A model generated the notes under the pieces. The model was not told the DNA's origin and ran no database searches. It worked only from the letters and a program-made list of their open reading frames with translations. The translations under genes were made by a program, and so were the position numbers. Shown one piece after another: positions 46,886-47,412 of a stretch of DNA of 47,412 nt. The DNA comes from UBA1479 sp964012715. Lineage in GTDB: Bacteria > Pseudomonadota > Alphaproteobacteria > Rhodospirillales > Casp-alpha2. The DNA is taken from the NCBI GenBank assembly GCA_964012715.1, contig CAXGUG010000020.1:1-47412 (forward strand), read 5' to 3'. The stretch's first letter is position 1. Each line of letters begins with the position of its first letter.

Positions 46886-47412
46886 ATGGAGATTGCCGGA
46901 CATACGGCGCTGGTGACGGGTGCCGCATCGGGCCTGGGCGCGGCGACGGCGCGGGCGTTGGCGGACAAGGGCGCCAAGATTGCCTGTTTGGATTTGAACC
47001 TGGCCGGGGCCGAGGAAACGGCAGCGGCCATCGGCGGTAAGGCGTTCCAGGCCGACGTTGCGGATGCGGACTCGTTGGAAGCTGCCGTGCAGGCTGCGGG
47101 CGATGCCCTGGGCGTGGCGCGGATCGCGGTGTCCTGCGCCGGGATCGCGCCGCCCAAACGGATCGTCGGGCGCGACGGGCCGCAACCCCTGGCGACATTC
47201 AGCCAGACGATCCAGGTCAACCTGATCGGCACCTTCAACCTGATGCGTCTGGCGGCCCATGCCATGCAGGGGCTGGACCCGCTGCCGACCGGCGAGCGCG
47301 GGGTGATCGTCAACACGGCATCGGTCGCGGCCTTCGAAGGGCAGATCGGACAGGCGGCTTATTCGGCGTCGAAGGGCGGGGTCGCGGCAATGACCATGCC
47401 GGCGGCGCGGGA
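46886..47412 (+). CDS. 3-hydroxyacyl-CoA dehydrogenase type 2 (HSD10-like SDR), partial
   Basis: The window ends inside this gene; 175 codons are visible. The start ATG has a perfect AGGAGG ribosome site. The Rossmann loop is VTGAASGLGAATARALA, with D-rich ADVADAD and SCAGIA, and the catalytic Ser and Tyr-x3-Lys in VNTASVAAFEGQIGQAAYSA followed by SKGG. The insertion containing GLDPLPTGERGVIVN is typical of the HSD10-type 3-hydroxyacyl-CoA dehydrogenases of branched-chain amino-acid and fatty-acid breakdown. It begins a new function after the cobalamin genes. Confidence 0.85.
   Translation, partial: MEIAGHTALVTGAASGLGAATARALADKGAKIACLDLNLAGAEETAAAIGGKAFQADVADADSLEAAVQAAGDALGVARIAVSCAGIAPPKRIVGRDGPQPLATFSQTIQVNLIGTFNLMRLAAHAMQGLDPLPTGERGVIVNTASVAAFEGQIGQAAYSASKGGVAAMTMPAAR

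Overview
The window is GC-rich chromosomal DNA from a free-living Gram-negative bacterium, most probably an alphaproteobacterium of the Rhodospirillales type. This rests on an Irr-type Fur regulator beside fabA-fabB-fabI, the order dut-coaBC-ubiB-ubiE / mutM-enoyl-CoA hydratase-rpsT-dnaA, LPS heptose genes, and an aerobic (CobN-type) cobalamin pathway. No IS element, prophage, CRISPR array, rRNA or tRNA was seen. Almost all of it is dense housekeeping sequence, so the interest lies in a few poorly characterised genes and in non-coding structure. Family assignments come from reading motifs by eye; no database search was run.

Layout. 246-2886: fabA, fabB, fabI (unsaturated fatty-acid synthesis). 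3054-6247: irr, a rubrerythrin without a rubredoxin domain, a two-cluster Fe-S protein and a DUF3501 protein, which look like one iron/peroxide-responsive group. 6277-8114: a secreted SH3-repeat protein divergent from a 2-hydroxyacid dehydrogenase. 8198-10407: pabB-pabC (p-aminobenzoate), preceded by a tandem 16-bp repeat. 10426-14893 (minus): coaBC, dut, Rrf2 regulator, cysK, moeB, DsrE-like protein (sulfur handling, CoA, dUTP). 15002-17366 (minus): ubiE-ubiB (ubiquinone).

17460-27185 (plus): mutM, a small exported protein, enoyl-CoA hydratase, rpsT, dnaA, dnaN, recF, gyrB (replication and repair). The dnaA and dnaN leaders are long and structured, and a CRP-type palindrome lies upstream of dnaA. 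A pentapeptide-repeat gene and a class A PBP follow gyrB. 29764-32812 (minus): a UDP-glucuronate-decarboxylase-like gene, gmhA and hldE (LPS heptose precursors). 33156-35820 (plus): two tandem paralogs that I read as EAL-fold proteins with a ruined active site. They are the best candidate here for an undescribed system.

35837-46849: cobalamin block, with cobT on minus and cobS, cobC-like, cobU, cobW, cobN, cobO, a SYLF lipoprotein and cobQ on plus. The window ends inside an SDR gene of the HSD10 type.
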